Virus record (IMG/VR): IMGVR_UViG_3300030101_002651
Location: 1 to 34,395 of that record
Reading direction: 5' to 3' (one strand)
Source of the DNA: a virus
DNA length: 34,395 nt
Shown: positions 16,258 through 23,142 of the stretch, piece after piece
Numbering within the stretch: position 1 is the first letter of the stretch
How the letters are laid out: every line of letters begins with the position of its first letter
Notes under the pieces: model-generated
Databases searched by the model: none
Seen by the model: only the letters and a program-made list of their open reading frames with translations
What the model was told of the DNA's origin: nothing
Position numbers and translations under genes: made by a program

Positions 16258-17795
16258 TGCTGTGGTCCTTGCATCTGTGCCATCGCACTCTGCATTTCTT
16301 TGATAATAGCCTCACGCGCCTCTTGGCTATTGATGATGCTGCGCGGCACGGCCATCTTCTCAACAATGTAGTCGAGCATCGCATCCTGGTTGATTGCTAC
16401 CTGGCCCATCGGGCCGGCTGTCTGAGCAATCTGTGCAAACTCCAGGACATTCCGCAGATCATCCATGTTTTGCGCCTGTGCCAAGGGAGAAACAGGCACA
16501 ACGCGAACTACCTTGCCATCAGCCTTCAGAGGCATATCAACCAGGTCTTTCTCGTTCATCACATAGAGTATGCGGTTGACCATCGGCATCATACATTCTG
16601 TGATGAGGCGTCCGTAGGCAGCGCCCAGGTTCTGGGACAACTCCTTCATACGTTCCACGATCTCAGTGGCTGACCTGGCTGACTGCGTGTCGAGGGGCAG
16701 GGTGTCATCCAGGAGCATCTTCTTGATGCCCATCACCAGGTCGTTGATCACTAGCTGACCCACATTGAAGTCAGCGGCAGACCGCAGTGGCTGGAGACTT
16801 GCGCCATTGGGGCCACCGTTCCTGGCGACAGGGATTATCGCACCAGGAGCGATGGCTATGTTTTGTGGGTTGAGGACGCCATCATCGGCCGCGGTGTATA
16901 CACCAGCCACAGCGATAGAGGCGTTCTTCAACACCAGTTCCTTGACCTTGTTGAGGGTCTTGATGTCGGGTAGGGCTGAGACCAACGGGCCGCGCCCGTA
17001 GACTTCGCCGGCAACCTTCATATACCTGGCGACAATCCAGGGGCTAACATCCATTGTGCGATACACCAGGTCACTCGCACCGGCCGCTTTCTTGTCCTTT
17101 GCATAGACCAGGTGATAGCAGTAGGTCTGCATCTGCTCTGACCAGACTGTGGCCTCAAGGAGTTCAATCTCCTCATCACCCTGGTCAACGGCCTTTCGCG
17201 CCAGGTCCTCTGGCAGTTTGGCGTCAGGCCACTGTCTCTGTATCACATCAACCCTGACCCGCATCCGGCGGTAGACATTATCGACAACGCCGTAGGGCCC
17301 TTCTTCCAGGCTCACCAGGTACTGTGGGACAGCGGTGAAGCGGACAGGCGCATCGTCATCGCCAGGCTGGATCAGCATGACGGCCGTGCCGACACATAGA
17401 TCAAGCAGGAATTCCGACATTGCCAGGTCGAAGTTGGTCTGCCGAATCACATCGAACATGCGGTCAGTGTATAAATCCAGGGCCTGGCCGATTTCTTCCT
17501 GGCGGTCCTCTGGCACCTCATTGCCATTCTGGAGCCGGCACCAGTTGCGATATGGCGGGAAGAGGGCGGACTGGATGCGGTTGGCAAACCTCTGTGTCGA
17601 GTTGATGGCCGTCGCATCGAAGACCCTGGCCATCTTGTCCTGGCCTGGCGACTTGCCGTCATAAAAGCCGGAGTAGAGATTGCGTTGCGGCAGGGCGAAC
17701 TCGTAACACTCCTCATAGATGGACCGCCACTGGTTCTTCCTGGCGTCCGCCTTCTCAGCGCGTTTCATAATCTCATGCGGTGTGAACTGTGCCAT
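16254..17795 (-). CDS. Portal protein (podovirus head-tail connector)
   Basis: This 513-residue protein starts MAQFTPHEIMKRAEKADARK and has the family pattern EECYEFALPQRN, then VFDATAINSTQRFANRIQSA, LFPPYRNW and LDLCVGTAVMLIQ. A long helical C-terminus with Gln-rich end (EMQSAMAQMQGPQQ) also fits. It forms the dodecameric DNA channel at the head vertex, the docking site of the terminase. TAATG overlap links it to a 50-residue gene just upstream, and GAAGGA in that gene serves as ribosome site. Confidence 0.92.
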   Translation of the reverse strand: MAQFTPHEIMKRAEKADARKNQWRSIYEECYEFALPQRNLYSGFYDGKSPGQDKMARVFDATAINSTQRFANRIQSALFPPYRNWCRLQNGNEVPEDRQEEIGQALDLYTDRMFDVIRQTNFDLAMSEFLLDLCVGTAVMLIQPGDDDAPVRFTAVPQYLVSLEEGPYGVVDNVYRRMRVRVDVIQRQWPDAKLPEDLARKAVDQGDEEIELLEATVWSEQMQTYCYHLVYAKDKKAAGASDLVYRTMDVSPWIVARYMKVAGEVYGRGPLVSALPDIKTLNKVKELVLKNASIAVAGVYTAADDGVLNPQNIAIAPGAIIPVARNGGPNGASLQPLRSAADFNVGQLVINDLVMGIKKMLLDDTLPLDTQSARSATEIVERMKELSQNLGAAYGRLITECMMPMVNRILYVMNEKDLVDMPLKADGKVVRVVPVSPLAQAQNMDDLRNVLEFAQIAQTAGPMGQVAINQDAMLDYIVEKMAVPRSIINSQEAREAIIKEMQSAMAQMQGPQQ

Positions 17796-17947
17796 TAGGT
17801 GCCCACTTCCTTCTGTGCTTTTGAGTGGGCGCTTTTGAAGCTGCTGCCTAATCTCATGCTTTCGCGCATCATCTTCATATGTTTTTTGGAATGATGTTGT
17901 GAGTGGTTCAGCAATAGCCTTTTTTGATTTTTGGTTAACTTTTTCAT
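17795..17947 (-). CDS. Small basic His/Lys-rich protein (50 aa) before portal
   Basis: I read this gene directly on the minus strand: ATG 17947 to TAA 17795, with TGATG overlap at its start and TAATG overlap with the portal at its end. The product starts MKKLTKNQKRLLLNHSQHHS and goes on KKHMKMMRESMRLGSSFKSA; it is very basic and rich in His and Met. Similar short proteins (LTxxQ..H..HH..KHM..MR..M..G.SF..AH) occur in other marine phages as far as I recall. Function unknown. It is more AT-rich than its neighbours. The exact fit between two genes is the best evidence that it is real. Confidence 0.75.
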   Translation of the reverse strand: MKKLTKNQKRLLLNHSQHHSKKHMKMMRESMRLGSSFKSAHSKAQKEVGT

Positions 17948-18234
17948 CACGCTTTTGCCTTCAGTCTTTTAGAGATTGCCGCGGACTTCTTCCTGGCATC
18001 GGCCTTGGATGACGCGCCCCAGGCCCGGAGGGAGAGGAGTAGCCTGGTAGGTCGCCCCTTGCTGTCGCGCTCCGGCCCGGAGTTGCCGGCCATACGCGCC
18101 AGGAAAGAAGCGCGGCGTGGGTTGTCACCAGACTTGACCGGGGGCTTTAGGTTCGCCCCTTCCTTCCGCTTGAAGTGGGCCCGACCCGCAGCGTTCAATC
18201 CGCCCTTCGGGTTCTGGTGTCGCTTCAGTGTCAC
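17947..18234 (-). CDS. Small basic protein, DUF6321-like
   Basis: This 95-residue basic protein contains NPKGGLNAAGRAHFKRKEGA, NLKPPVK, RRASFLARMAGNSGP, KGRPTRLLLSLRAWG, the pattern I recall for DUF6321 phage proteins. The role is not known. It is one of a row of four short basic genes between the GNAT-like gene and the portal, all with overlapping starts and stops. It overlaps the previous gene by 4 bp. Confidence 0.68.
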   Translation of the reverse strand: MTLKRHQNPKGGLNAAGRAHFKRKEGANLKPPVKSGDNPRRASFLARMAGNSGPERDSKGRPTRLLLSLRAWGASSKADARKKSAAISKRLKAKA

Positions 18235-18446
18235 TTCTTCTTACCCTTCAGCAGATCGGCGTCAGCCTTCCGCGCACCGCCACGGCCGGTGACGAAAGAT
18301 CGAACCCTGCCCATCGCCCAAGCGTTAGCTGAGACTTTTGGTCTGCTACCACTGGAATAGTAGGCCCCCAACCCACGTCTATAGACTTGCATCAGCTTGG
18401 AATGGCTAAAGCGACTTGCCCCTGGGATACCGGAAAAACTAGGCAC
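18231..18446 (-). CDS. Small basic phage protein (71 aa)
   Basis: The product has KLMQVYRRGLGAYYSSGSRP and NAWAMGRVRSFVTGRGGARK, then ADADLLKGKKK. Proteins with this Y..G..A...GSRP...WA.GRV.SF motif are common beside portal or terminase genes of environmental phages, but I cannot name the family with certainty. It is basic, soluble and of unknown function. It overlaps both neighbours. Confidence 0.65.
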   Translation of the reverse strand: MPSFSGIPGASRFSHSKLMQVYRRGLGAYYSSGSRPKVSANAWAMGRVRSFVTGRGGARKADADLLKGKKK

Positions 18447-18621
18447 GGCTTCTCTCCTTTGAGATGCGGTCCATCATGGCGGGGGTCAGTTTCCCTGCCT
18501 TGTAGAGCCGGCGCGTGTTCAATATCTCTCTGCGCCTGGCGTCAGGGTTTTTGGCCCCGGCGATATACTTCTTAGGGACGCCAGACTTCTTGTCTTTCGG
18601 GACGCGCTTGAACTTACGCAT
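18439..18621 (-). CDS. Small basic phage protein (60 aa), possibly DUF5824-like
   Basis: The sequence starts MRKFKRVPKDKKSGVPKKYI, then AGAKNPDARRREILNTRRLY, KAGKLTPAMMDRISKERSRA. PKKYIAGAKNP..R..EI..T..LY..G resembles DUF5824-type short phage proteins; this is a weak match from memory. It is strongly basic, and nucleic acid contact is possible. It starts at a TAATG overlap with the upstream gene and overlaps the next gene by 8 bp. Confidence 0.62.
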   Translation of the reverse strand: MRKFKRVPKDKKSGVPKKYIAGAKNPDARRREILNTRRLYKAGKLTPAMMDRISKERSRA

Positions 18622-18890
18622 TACGCGCCCAACTGCGTGTTGGCACCCTTATCGGTAATGCCCTTGGCCGCATTGGCACGGGCAGGAGATAGCAGCAGAC
18701 GGTATGCACTGCGACCCCGACGCCTTGCCCTAGCAGAAGCAGCAGCGGTCCTGGATGCAGCAGCCTCTTGCTGATCAAGCCGCGCTTCCTGCTTGTCCAG
18801 AAGTTCAGTTTGCCTGTCCATCGCCTCTGTCTGCTTTTTCATCGCCGCAGACGTATCCGGCATCTTTGGCTTAGAGAAAATCGCGCCCAT
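18621..18890 (-). CDS. Small coiled-coil protein near portal (89 aa)
   Basis: It starts MGAIFSKPKMPDTSAAMKKQ. A Gln/Glu/Ala coiled coil (EAMDRQTELLDKQEARLDQQ) follows, and a basic patch ARARRRGRSAYRLLLSPARA leads to the end TQLGA. The N-terminal MGxxFSKPKxP and RGR..LLLSP pattern is typical of small virion-associated proteins encoded beside podovirus portals. Function unknown. It shares one base with both neighbouring genes. Confidence 0.6.
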   Translation of the reverse strand: MGAIFSKPKMPDTSAAMKKQTEAMDRQTELLDKQEARLDQQEAAASRTAAASARARRRGRSAYRLLLSPARANAAKGITDKGANTQLGA

Positions 18891-19366
18891 CAGTAGAACC
18901 TCGCAAAAACATCATAGTCGTCACCCTCTGGCCCATAACGGGTGAGGGTGGCTTCTCTCTCAAAGTAAAGAGCCTGGGCAAACCTGACAGCTTGAAGGTG
19001 TGATGAACGGACCATGAATTGCAGTCTTCGTAGTCCCATAGCAGGACCAACGTGACTGATGATGCCTCTACCACCCCTTACTAATGCAACTGCTCTAGTA
19101 CCAATGCGACTGCTTGGCACCATCCAGCCCTCTGCCAGGCCTGGCCAGATGGGGTAGATGCCAAAGCAAAGCACGGGTCTGTTGTCATCGAACACGGTAA
19201 ATGCTGGCGTTCCCTCTGCCTGGTGACGCAGATACTCACCAAAGTCCGGGATCGCAGCCGCCAGGTCCTTGGACTTTTCGCCCAGGGGCATCAGCTTCAG
19301 ATGACCATAGTGAAACTTCACAGTCCGATATCCACACCAGGCCTCAACCTGGTCAGGCGTCACCAT
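18890..19366 (-). CDS. GNAT-like protein (T7 gp13-type)
   Basis: This 158-residue protein has the layout of a GNAT fold: FTVFDDNRPVLCFGIYPIWP (strands 2-4), AVALVRGGRGIISHVGPAMG near the acetyl-CoA loop, and FAQALYFEREATLTRYGPEG at the end. Phages often carry such a degenerate acetyltransferase between terminase and portal; T7 gp13 belongs to this type and helps morphogenesis. The usual Q/RxxGxG/A acetyl-CoA motif is not clear here, so enzymatic activity is doubtful. It overlaps the terminase end by 7 bp. Confidence 0.62.
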   Translation of the reverse strand: MVTPDQVEAWCGYRTVKFHYGHLKLMPLGEKSKDLAAAIPDFGEYLRHQAEGTPAFTVFDDNRPVLCFGIYPIWPGLAEGWMVPSSRIGTRAVALVRGGRGIISHVGPAMGLRRLQFMVRSSHLQAVRFAQALYFEREATLTRYGPEGDDYDVFARFY

Positions 19367-20910
19367 ACCGAGAACTCAGTCTTGGCCACGGCTTGCTGGA
19401 ACACCCCGCGGCTAGGGCCCCTGGTCATCCGCCGATGCTCACCAGCCCCAAGCAGCAGATAGCCAAACGCATCGCCAACGTGGCTGCTGTCATTCTTATT
19501 GGGCATGTCCCGGAACCTGTCAGTCCCGCCACTGATCCCAACCCTCTTGAAGTGATAGCCACCCGCCAGGGCCTTCCTCAAGCGGCTGCAACGGGCATTG
19601 ACCCGCAGACCAGGCTTACCGTCCACAAGCCGCAACATAGGCGCTGCACCAGCCTCACGCCGCACCTGGAAGTCATTTGACGCCGTAGGCTGGGCCGTCA
19701 GTCCAATCGTCCGCAAATGATCAAAAGCCGTGACCTCAAATATCTCATCACGCTTCATGCCGGCCGGATCGCCCCAGACCTTCACCTCAGACTTCGGATA
19801 CTTCATGTTCAACTCATAGAGCAGCATCTGGCCAAACCGCTCCAGGCCCATATCCTCAGTCACAATCTCATCCAGGATGTGCCACTTGCCAGACATAAAC
19901 CGCTGGCCAATCACCGCCGCAGGGGTCAAGCCAAAGTCCAAACCAACATGGATCGGCAGCGACAGATCAACGCCCAGGTCATCATCGACCATGATCGTGT
20001 CCTCATACTCATGCCAGACCGGCTTGCCCTCTTTGACATACACATACTTGCCGCCGACATAGCACTCAATCCAGTCCAACTCCTTGTCGCCAATCTGCTG
20101 CTCATAATAACCCTGCGGCAAATTCTTGATGTTCTCAGCCCTGGCATTGTTCACCCACCACCGGCCGGCACCCGGCATCGCATCAACATCCGTACTGACA
20201 CTCTCAATCATGCCAGGCGGCTGCTTGTAGAAGTTCCACTTGTACTTGCCCTTGACCCTCTCCTTCTCAGACAAGCGATGCCACCAGTGGTCCGAATCCA
20301 TCGGATTGGTGTCAGCCCATATCCCGCGCCAGGGACAACCACCATGGCCCCTGGTAGGATAACGCCCGACACGATGAGTAAGCCCCTGGACGATACTGAG
20401 CGGCAGTTCCCTGGCCTCGTTCACCCAGGCCCCTGATAATTCTAGAGAAAGCAATTTCCGTATATCTTTAGGCTGATCCAACGCCAGGAAGATCACCTCA
20501 CAATCAATCCCCGCAGCATCTCCCCTGGCCGGCAACTTGATATGATGCGTCAAAGGTGGGCTCCAACGCATTGGCCCAAATGTATGTTCCGGGAAAAGTT
20601 CAAGCCAGGTCTTGATCGTCGTCGTCCGCAACTCAGGATAACTGTTCCTGACCACAACAAAGCGGCTGTACCTGACCCCATCCTTCGGCGAGACCGGCTG
20701 CTTCACCGCCCGGAGCATCACCTCCGCGGCACAAGCATACGACTTGCCAGAGCCAACAGGCCCCATCAAACCCCGAAAGAAAGCATCATCACTCAGGAAC
20801 TTCCACACCGTAGGGCTGGTGCTGAAATCCAAATCCAAGCCACCAAAGGCACCATCAGCATCAACACGACGCCGGCTAGACCTATCACTCGCCGCTCTTG
20901 TCCTCGCCAT
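19360..20910 (-). CDS. terL: Terminase large subunit
   Basis: This 516-residue ATPase-nuclease packages DNA through the portal. Walker A GPVGSGKS lies at residues 50-57 and the Walker B region GAWVNEAREL at 160-169, with acidic residues E165 and E168. The nuclease domain starts at HVGLDFGLTPAA (D325), and a late acidic site lies in DSSHVGDAFGYLLLG near the C-terminus. Order of domains and length are normal. I chose ATG 20910 with GAGGAG just upstream; an in-frame ATG at 20922 is possible but lacks a site. It overlaps the small subunit gene by 26 bp. Confidence 0.9.
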   Translation of the reverse strand: MARTRAASDRSSRRRVDADGAFGGLDLDFSTSPTVWKFLSDDAFFRGLMGPVGSGKSYACAAEVMLRAVKQPVSPKDGVRYSRFVVVRNSYPELRTTTIKTWLELFPEHTFGPMRWSPPLTHHIKLPARGDAAGIDCEVIFLALDQPKDIRKLLSLELSGAWVNEARELPLSIVQGLTHRVGRYPTRGHGGCPWRGIWADTNPMDSDHWWHRLSEKERVKGKYKWNFYKQPPGMIESVSTDVDAMPGAGRWWVNNARAENIKNLPQGYYEQQIGDKELDWIECYVGGKYVYVKEGKPVWHEYEDTIMVDDDLGVDLSLPIHVGLDFGLTPAAVIGQRFMSGKWHILDEIVTEDMGLERFGQMLLYELNMKYPKSEVKVWGDPAGMKRDEIFEVTAFDHLRTIGLTAQPTASNDFQVRREAGAAPMLRLVDGKPGLRVNARCSRLRKALAGGYHFKRVGISGGTDRFRDMPNKNDSSHVGDAFGYLLLGAGEHRRMTRGPSRGVFQQAVAKTEFSVW

Positions 20911-21301
20911 CCTTCTCCTCATAGTCGGTCACAACCGGACCCGTCATGTTGATCCCAATCACAGATGGCCGGTCACTCTTCTCAAGACCCGGTGTCAACA
21001 AACCATGATGCTGACTTAACATCCGCAACGCCGACACCTTGTCGTGCATCTCAACCTCAATCGCATTGCCCATCCTGGTCGGCGTGACTTTCACCTTCTT
21101 GATCGCCCTCCTGGTACTCAAAGGCACATCCTTCGCATCCTTCAACGTCACCCGACCCTGCTCATCCCAAGACATGACCTCAGTGATGTCCGATGTCGCC
21201 AGCGTGGCCAACTCCTGCTTCACGCCCTCACGCTCATCACCATCGCCATACACCAGCGCCTTACGCATCTGGCGCACCGTCATCTTCTTCTCATCGCTCA
21301 T
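20885..21301 (-). CDS. Putative terminase small subunit
   Basis: This 138-residue protein directly precedes and overlaps the large terminase gene. An N-terminal helical part (MSDEKKMTVRQMRKALVYGD) is followed by DITEVMSWDEQGRVTLKDAK, then AIKKVKVTPTRMGNAIEVEM and HDKVSALRMLSQHHGLL. The last part is the pattern seen after the DNA-binding domain in small terminases of the Terminase_2 type. It should recognise the packaging start site. ATG 21301 was chosen because the conserved-looking part starts there. The acidic C-terminal tail (YEEKDGEDKSGE) could touch the large subunit. Confidence 0.72.
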   Translation of the reverse strand: MSDEKKMTVRQMRKALVYGDGDEREGVKQELATLATSDITEVMSWDEQGRVTLKDAKDVPLSTRRAIKKVKVTPTRMGNAIEVEMHDKVSALRMLSQHHGLLTPGLEKSDRPSVIGINMTGPVVTDYEEKDGEDKSGE

Positions 21302-21443
21302 GCTTCGTCCCCATCCAGGCAAACGGTTTCTTGTACGGCCGGTCCTGACGCGATGGCGCAGAAGCAGATACATGCCAGGCCTTCTCGCGGATGCGCCTCA
21401 ACTCCTGCTTGAACCACTCAAGCCTTTGCTTTCTCGTAAGCAT
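21291..21443 (-). CDS. Small hypothetical protein (50 aa) between DUF6378-like gene and small terminase
   Basis: An ORF from ATG 21443 gives MLTRKQRLEWFKQELRRIRE, then KAWHVSASAPSRQDRPYKKP, FAWMGTKHER. It fills the 116-bp space between two genes and overlaps each slightly (26 bp upstream, 11 bp downstream). The basic helix plus aromatic, Pro-rich tail looks protein-like. I see no strong ribosome site, but overlap with the upstream stop would allow coupling. Function unknown. Confidence 0.5.
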   Translation of the reverse strand: MLTRKQRLEWFKQELRRIREKAWHVSASAPSRQDRPYKKPFAWMGTKHER

Positions 21444-21726
21444 CCAGGACTTCCTTCTCAATGTCGGCAATCCCGCGGCCAATGCCGCCATAACCAATGA
21501 CATCCGCCCAACTGTCGTCATGCGTCGGCTCATTCATCAAACGCGATAGCTTCACCGCCACCATGCACATCACCACCTGGTTCGGAGATATGTCCTGGCC
21601 CAACAGCACAGACCATAACTGCGCGATGTGCGTATGATTGGAGTAGGGCGTCCCATAGTTCGCGCCACGCTCCTCAAGGATGTCGGCCACGCTCTCTATG
21701 GCCTGGCTGTAACGGTCATCGGTCAT
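21418..21726 (-). CDS. DUF6378-like protein
   Basis: This 102-residue protein contains ILEERGANYGTPYSNHTHIA, QLWSVLLGQDISPNQVVMCM, VAVKLSRLMNEPTHDDSWAD, VIGYGGIGRG. The pattern R...YG....N...IA.LW...LG..I....V..CM...KLSRL......DSW.D..GY is that of DUF6378 proteins, common in phages and of unknown function; a nucleotide-binding or MazG-like role has been guessed. ATG 21726 has GGAG 9 nt upstream. A longer reading to 21906 would cover structured noncoding DNA and is less likely. Confidence 0.75.
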   Translation of the reverse strand: MTDDRYSQAIESVADILEERGANYGTPYSNHTHIAQLWSVLLGQDISPNQVVMCMVAVKLSRLMNEPTHDDSWADVIGYGGIGRGIADIEKEVLDAYEKAKA

Positions 21727-21883
21727 TGGCAAAATCTCCAAAATTTTGAGCGAGGCCCCCCACAGTACACGCGGAGGGTGGGGGCCAAGGGGTGCTTTCC
21801 CAATGATATCAATGCGTTGCGCTGCAATGCAGGGGCCCTTGTCAATAGCGATACGAGCGTTTGGCTGTTGTAAATCCAGGACA
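21727..21883. promoter_or_regulatory. Structured 157-bp intergenic region before the packaging genes
   Basis: The gap holds TTTGGCTGTTGTAAAT (21860-21875, plus strand), a TTGACA on the minus strand (21845-21840) without a good -10, a near-palindrome TGCGTTGC-GCT-GCAATGCA (21813-21831), and a GC-rich inverted repeat GGCCCCCCAC/GTGGGGGCC (21754-21763 and 21778-21786, one bulged C). I cannot tell whether it is a promoter, an origin or a packaging site. Its place directly before the terminase genes fits any of these. Confidence 0.45.
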
Positions 21884-22546
21884 TCATAGTGCCGCCCATT
21901 TGGCAACCTGTTCCAGCGTGAGCGGTGGCGTACGGCCAGCCTTGAGGTTATGCCTAGTCATCTCAACGGTTGCAGCCCGGACGGCCTCTGCATCCACGCC
22001 GCGGTCTGCCAGGCTCCTGGCGAAGTCCTCGCTCTGACCAGCCATCCTCCGCTGGCCAGATGCCATCTCGACGCCCTGGACAAACGCTTGCGCCAATATC
22101 CGAAAGTCCGAACTCTCACCCCCGGACCCCCTTCTCTTATGCTGAACCTCCTGCTCTTCAGCCGGCTCCTCTGCCACCTTTGGCCGTGGCGCAAAGAACT
22201 GCTCTTTTGATGGCAGCGGTGTTTGCGGTCCTTCAAACAGCACCTGGTATCGGTTGGTCTTCCACTTCGACTTGGCCTTGAAAGGATAGGCGCGGGGTTG
22301 CAGCTTTCGTATGTAGCCAGTCTCCAGCAGCCTCTTGAGATGTACGCTGACAGTCTTGGTGCTTCGGGAGATATGCCTGGACAGAGTGAGCCTGGACGGC
22401 CAGCAGATGCCATAAGCATTGGTATGCAGACAGAGGGCTCCGAGCGTTCTGAGCGTCGTCCAGTGCATCTTATCGTCCTGGATGGCTCTAGCTGGGATCA
22501 CGCTATACTTGCGGATGTCGGGCTTATCAGAAGGGGATTGGGTCAT
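21884..22546 (-). CDS. Winged-helix DNA-binding protein, replication- or regulation-linked
   Basis: This 220-residue protein starts MTQSPSDKPDIRKYSVIPAR. Residues about 25-80 look like a winged helix: MHWTTLRTLGALCLHTNAYG, then TLSRHISRSTKTVSVHLKRL as helix-turn-helix, and LLETGYIRKLQPR as wing. A charged linker rich in Pro and Glu leads to a helical C-terminal domain (FVQGVEMASGQRRMAGQSED). Phage replication initiators and some regulators share this layout. Its place after the primase-helicase gene favours replication. ATG 22546 lies inside the end of the upstream gene, and earlier in-frame starts would overlap it much more. Confidence 0.65.
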   Translation of the reverse strand: MTQSPSDKPDIRKYSVIPARAIQDDKMHWTTLRTLGALCLHTNAYGICWPSRLTLSRHISRSTKTVSVHLKRLLETGYIRKLQPRAYPFKAKSKWKTNRYQVLFEGPQTPLPSKEQFFAPRPKVAEEPAEEQEVQHKRRGSGGESSDFRILAQAFVQGVEMASGQRRMAGQSEDFARSLADRGVDAEAVRAATVEMTRHNLKAGRTPPLTLEQVAKWAAL

Positions 22547-23120
22547 TTGGCGTCTTATCCTTTGGCTCAATGTCAGTGACCTTTGCACCAGCGAAGTGTT
22601 GTTTGATCTCCAGGACGGTCCCTGGCACGAAGGCAAGCAACTCCTCTGCCGCCAGGTAGACGACACCTTCGGGCTGCTCTTTGGGCATCTCTTCGACAGA
22701 CCTGACCAGGCGGACGGTCCATTGCTTATGCCGCATCTCCCAGAAGTCAGTTGGGTCTAGTGTCCTGGCTCCGATCCTGGTCGCCTCTTCATCAAGAGCA
22801 ATCCAGGCACGTTTCATCTGCGCCCCTAGTTTCTGGATACGCTCATCATCATTCGCAGCGATTGCGGTGTTAAATCTGTCTCGTGCAGTCAGGAACTTTT
22901 TGCCCAGTGTCTCATCAACCAGACGCTCCAACCTATCGACCCCCCACTTCAATTCCATCTCTCTCGCCACCAGGTCATGAGCCTCGACCATCAGCCTCGC
23001 ATCATCGGACAACCGGACAGTGGGACAGGACTCTAGAGAGTGTCCTGTCCGTCCCGTCTGTCGGACATTTGTCCCAAAGATGTCCCGCTGTCCGTAACCC
23101 TTTGTTTTCATTCTGGACAT
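22527..23120 (-). CDS. Hypothetical protein in replication cluster (197 aa)
   Basis: I do not recognise a family. The reliable part starts near residue 44 (MVEAHDLVAREMELKWGVDR) and is helical and charged, followed by a small beta-type end (GVVYLAAEELLAFVPGTVLE) and an acidic, Pro-rich tail. The first 43 residues coincide with a cluster of TGTCC/GGACA pentamers, so the true start could be ATG 22991, leaving those repeats noncoding. ATG 23120 has only a weak ribosome site. It lies between the primase-helicase and the winged-helix gene and overlaps the latter by 20 bp. Confidence 0.6.
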   Translation of the reverse strand: MSRMKTKGYGQRDIFGTNVRQTGRTGHSLESCPTVRLSDDARLMVEAHDLVAREMELKWGVDRLERLVDETLGKKFLTARDRFNTAIAANDDERIQKLGAQMKRAWIALDEEATRIGARTLDPTDFWEMRHKQWTVRLVRSVEEMPKEQPEGVVYLAAEELLAFVPGTVLEIKQHFAGAKVTDIEPKDKTPNDPIPF

Positions 23121-23140
23121 TCTGTCCGTCCCAACTGTCC
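23007..23140. repeat. Cluster of TGTCC/GGACA pentamers (iteron-like)
   Basis: I count twelve copies in 134 bp: GGACA at 23007, 23015, 23023, 23063, 23115 and TGTCC at 23041, 23046, 23070, 23081, 23089, 23123, 23136. Most extend to TGTCCC or TGTCCG (or complement). Random sequence would hold less than one. The cluster lies at the join of the primase-helicase gene and the next gene, a plausible place for an origin or an operator. Confidence 0.65.
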
Positions 23141-23142
23141 CA

